A stretch of DNA of 5,358 nt. Origin: Burkholderiales bacterium. Lineage in GTDB: Bacteria; Pseudomonadota; Gammaproteobacteria; Burkholderiales; Burkholderiaceae_C. The notes beneath the pieces were generated by a model. It was not told the DNA's origin, did no database searches, and saw only the letters and a list, made by a program, of their open reading frames with translations. The DNA is taken from assembly GCA_947474415.1 (NCBI GenBank), contig CANJKD010000219.1, positions 1 through 5,358 of the forward strand, given 5' to 3'. The position numbers and the translations under genes were made by a program. Of the stretch, positions 4,594 to 5,358 are shown one piece after another (the stretch's first letter is position 1; every line of letters begins with the position of its first letter).

Positions 4594-5358
4594 CTAGAGC
4601 TGAAACCCGAGCCACAGCACCAGGCCGTCAGCCACGTCACTGGCAAAGCCAGGGCGATCAGGAACATAGGCGCTCGATCCCTCCCGCTCGCCCGCGAACC
4701 AGTCGGCGAAACCCGTCACTGCCGCCGGGTCGTCGAAGGCCATCATCAACTCGTAGTTCAGGAACAGGCTGCGGCTGTCCAGGTTCGCCGAGCCGTTCAA
4801 GGCCAGCACATCGTCGAACACCGCCAGCTTGGCATGCATCATGTGCGGCGCCAGCCAGATGCGCCCGCCGGCAGCGGCCAGCGCGCGCATCGCGCGGCTG
4901 CGAGCCATGTCCGAAAGCGGGTGGTTGGAGCGTGCCGGCAGCAACAGGTCAACTTCAACGCCGCGCCGCGCCGCCATGCACAAGGCCATCAGCAGCGCAG
5001 CGTCTGGCACGAAGTAGGGTGTGGCGAGCTGGATGCGCCGGCGCGCACGGTAGGCTGCGGTGACGAGCAATGCGTAGACGGTGTCGTCGGTCTGGTCGGG
5101 CCCCGAGGCGATGAGTTGCGCGGTCTCTGCGCTTGCCCCCGTCGCCGCGGAGTCTTGGGCTCCCGATGAAATTGCGACGCTTGCGACGCCGTTCGCGAAC
5201 GACCCGTCATGCTCGAACAGGTCAGCGACCTGCGCGGCCGCCCGGCCACGCAGGTCGAACGTCAGGTCGCGCCAGGGCGGTTCACCCGGTGAACCCTCGA
5301 AGTATTCGCAAGCCAGGTTGCGCCCGCCGCACCAGAGCCGGCGGGTTTCATGGCTGGC
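4594..5358 (-). CDS. Phospholipase D/cardiolipin synthase-like protein, C-terminal part
   Basis: The frame is open from the window end to a TAG at 4594-4596, giving 254 visible residues; the start lies beyond 5358. A TTG at 5070 is not the start, because clear family sequence continues upstream of it. Visible order: GGRNLACEYF (11-20) and WRDL (29-32), which follow the first HKD motif in this family, so that motif should lie just outside the window; a low-complexity Ala/Ser/Gly linker (about 58-79); SGPD (85-88); TPYFVPD (113-119); the second catalytic motif HAKLAVFD (175-182, HxKxxxxD); and GSANLDSRS (189-197). Enzymes of this type join phosphatidyl groups to make cardiolipin or cleave phosphodiesters at the inner membrane. 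The cardiolipin-synthase reading is likely because of the TPYFVPD and GSANLDSRS signatures, but class (ClsA, B or C) and any N-terminal membrane segments cannot be judged. The PilZ gene follows on the same strand. Confidence 0.88.
   Translation of the reverse strand, partial: ASHETRRLWCGGRNLACEYFEGSPGEPPWRDLTFDLRGRAAAQVADLFEHDGSFANGVASVAISSGAQDSAATGASAETAQLIASGPDQTDDTVYALLVTAAYRARRRIQLATPYFVPDAALLMALCMAARRGVEVDLLLPARSNHPLSDMARSRAMRALAAAGGRIWLAPHMMHAKLAVFDDVLALNGSANLDSRSLFLNYELMMAFDDPAAVTGFADWFAGEREGSSAYVPDRPGFASDVADGLVLWLGFQL
5172..5189. repeat. Tandem 9-bp duplication inside the phospholipase-D-like gene
   Basis: TTGCGACGC occurs twice back to back (5172-5180 and 5181-5189). It keeps the reading frame and encodes a repeated Val-Ala unit in the low-complexity linker of the minus-strand gene. 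It suggests a small in-frame expansion in a region under weak constraint. Confidence 0.6.

Noticed and set aside
4269..5063. A 264-codon plus-strand open frame
   Set aside because: It lies antisense to the phospholipase-D-like gene, whose catalytic motifs are clear. The predicted protein is Arg/Pro/Ser-rich with no domain, as expected for a GC-rich shadow frame.
4594..5070. A 158-residue stand-alone gene starting at the TTG at 5070
   Set aside because: The same frame is open to the window end and encodes further phospholipase-D-family sequence upstream, so the TTG is internal.

Overview
The window reads like a chromosomal stretch from a GC-rich proteobacterium. Codons end mostly in G or C and genes are packed tightly. 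The content resembles carboxydotrophic Burkholderiales-type betaproteobacteria, but that placement is an inference from style and gene content, with no marker gene to fix it.

Left part, plus strand, 7-3839: four maturation and accessory genes of an aerobic molybdenum-copper carbon monoxide dehydrogenase (CODH) or a close relative in the xanthine dehydrogenase family. In order they are coxD (MoxR-type AAA+ ATPase), coxE (von Willebrand A protein with a complete MIDAS), coxG (SRPBCC domain with a C-terminal membrane anchor) and coxF (XdhC/CoxI family). The structural genes (coxM, coxS, coxL) are not here and would be expected upstream of position 1. CoxD and CoxE would act as a chaperone pair on the apo-enzyme, the XdhC-type protein would handle the molybdenum cofactor and its sulfur, and CoxG would tether the enzyme to the membrane and the quinone pool. 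coxE-coxG-coxF are tightly spaced (13 and 10 nt). coxD and coxE are separated by 135 nt. That spacer holds a perfect 10-bp stem-loop running into the coxE ribosome binding site, and an uncatalogued 44-codon ORF that overlaps the coxE start as ATGA.

Middle, 3840-4112: a 273-base convergent intergenic region. It begins with a probable intrinsic terminator for the cox operon (weak stem, T-rich tract) and contains a strong GC-rich hairpin, a C8 run and no convincing gene.

Right part, minus strand, 5358 down to 4113: the C-terminal 254 codons of a phospholipase D/cardiolipin-synthase-like protein that enters from beyond the window end, then 88 nt downstream a small PilZ-domain protein with both c-di-GMP-binding motifs intact. 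They point toward the cox operon and have no evident functional link to it.

Nothing here is clearly a new system. The coxD-coxE spacer is the part that known gene families explain least.
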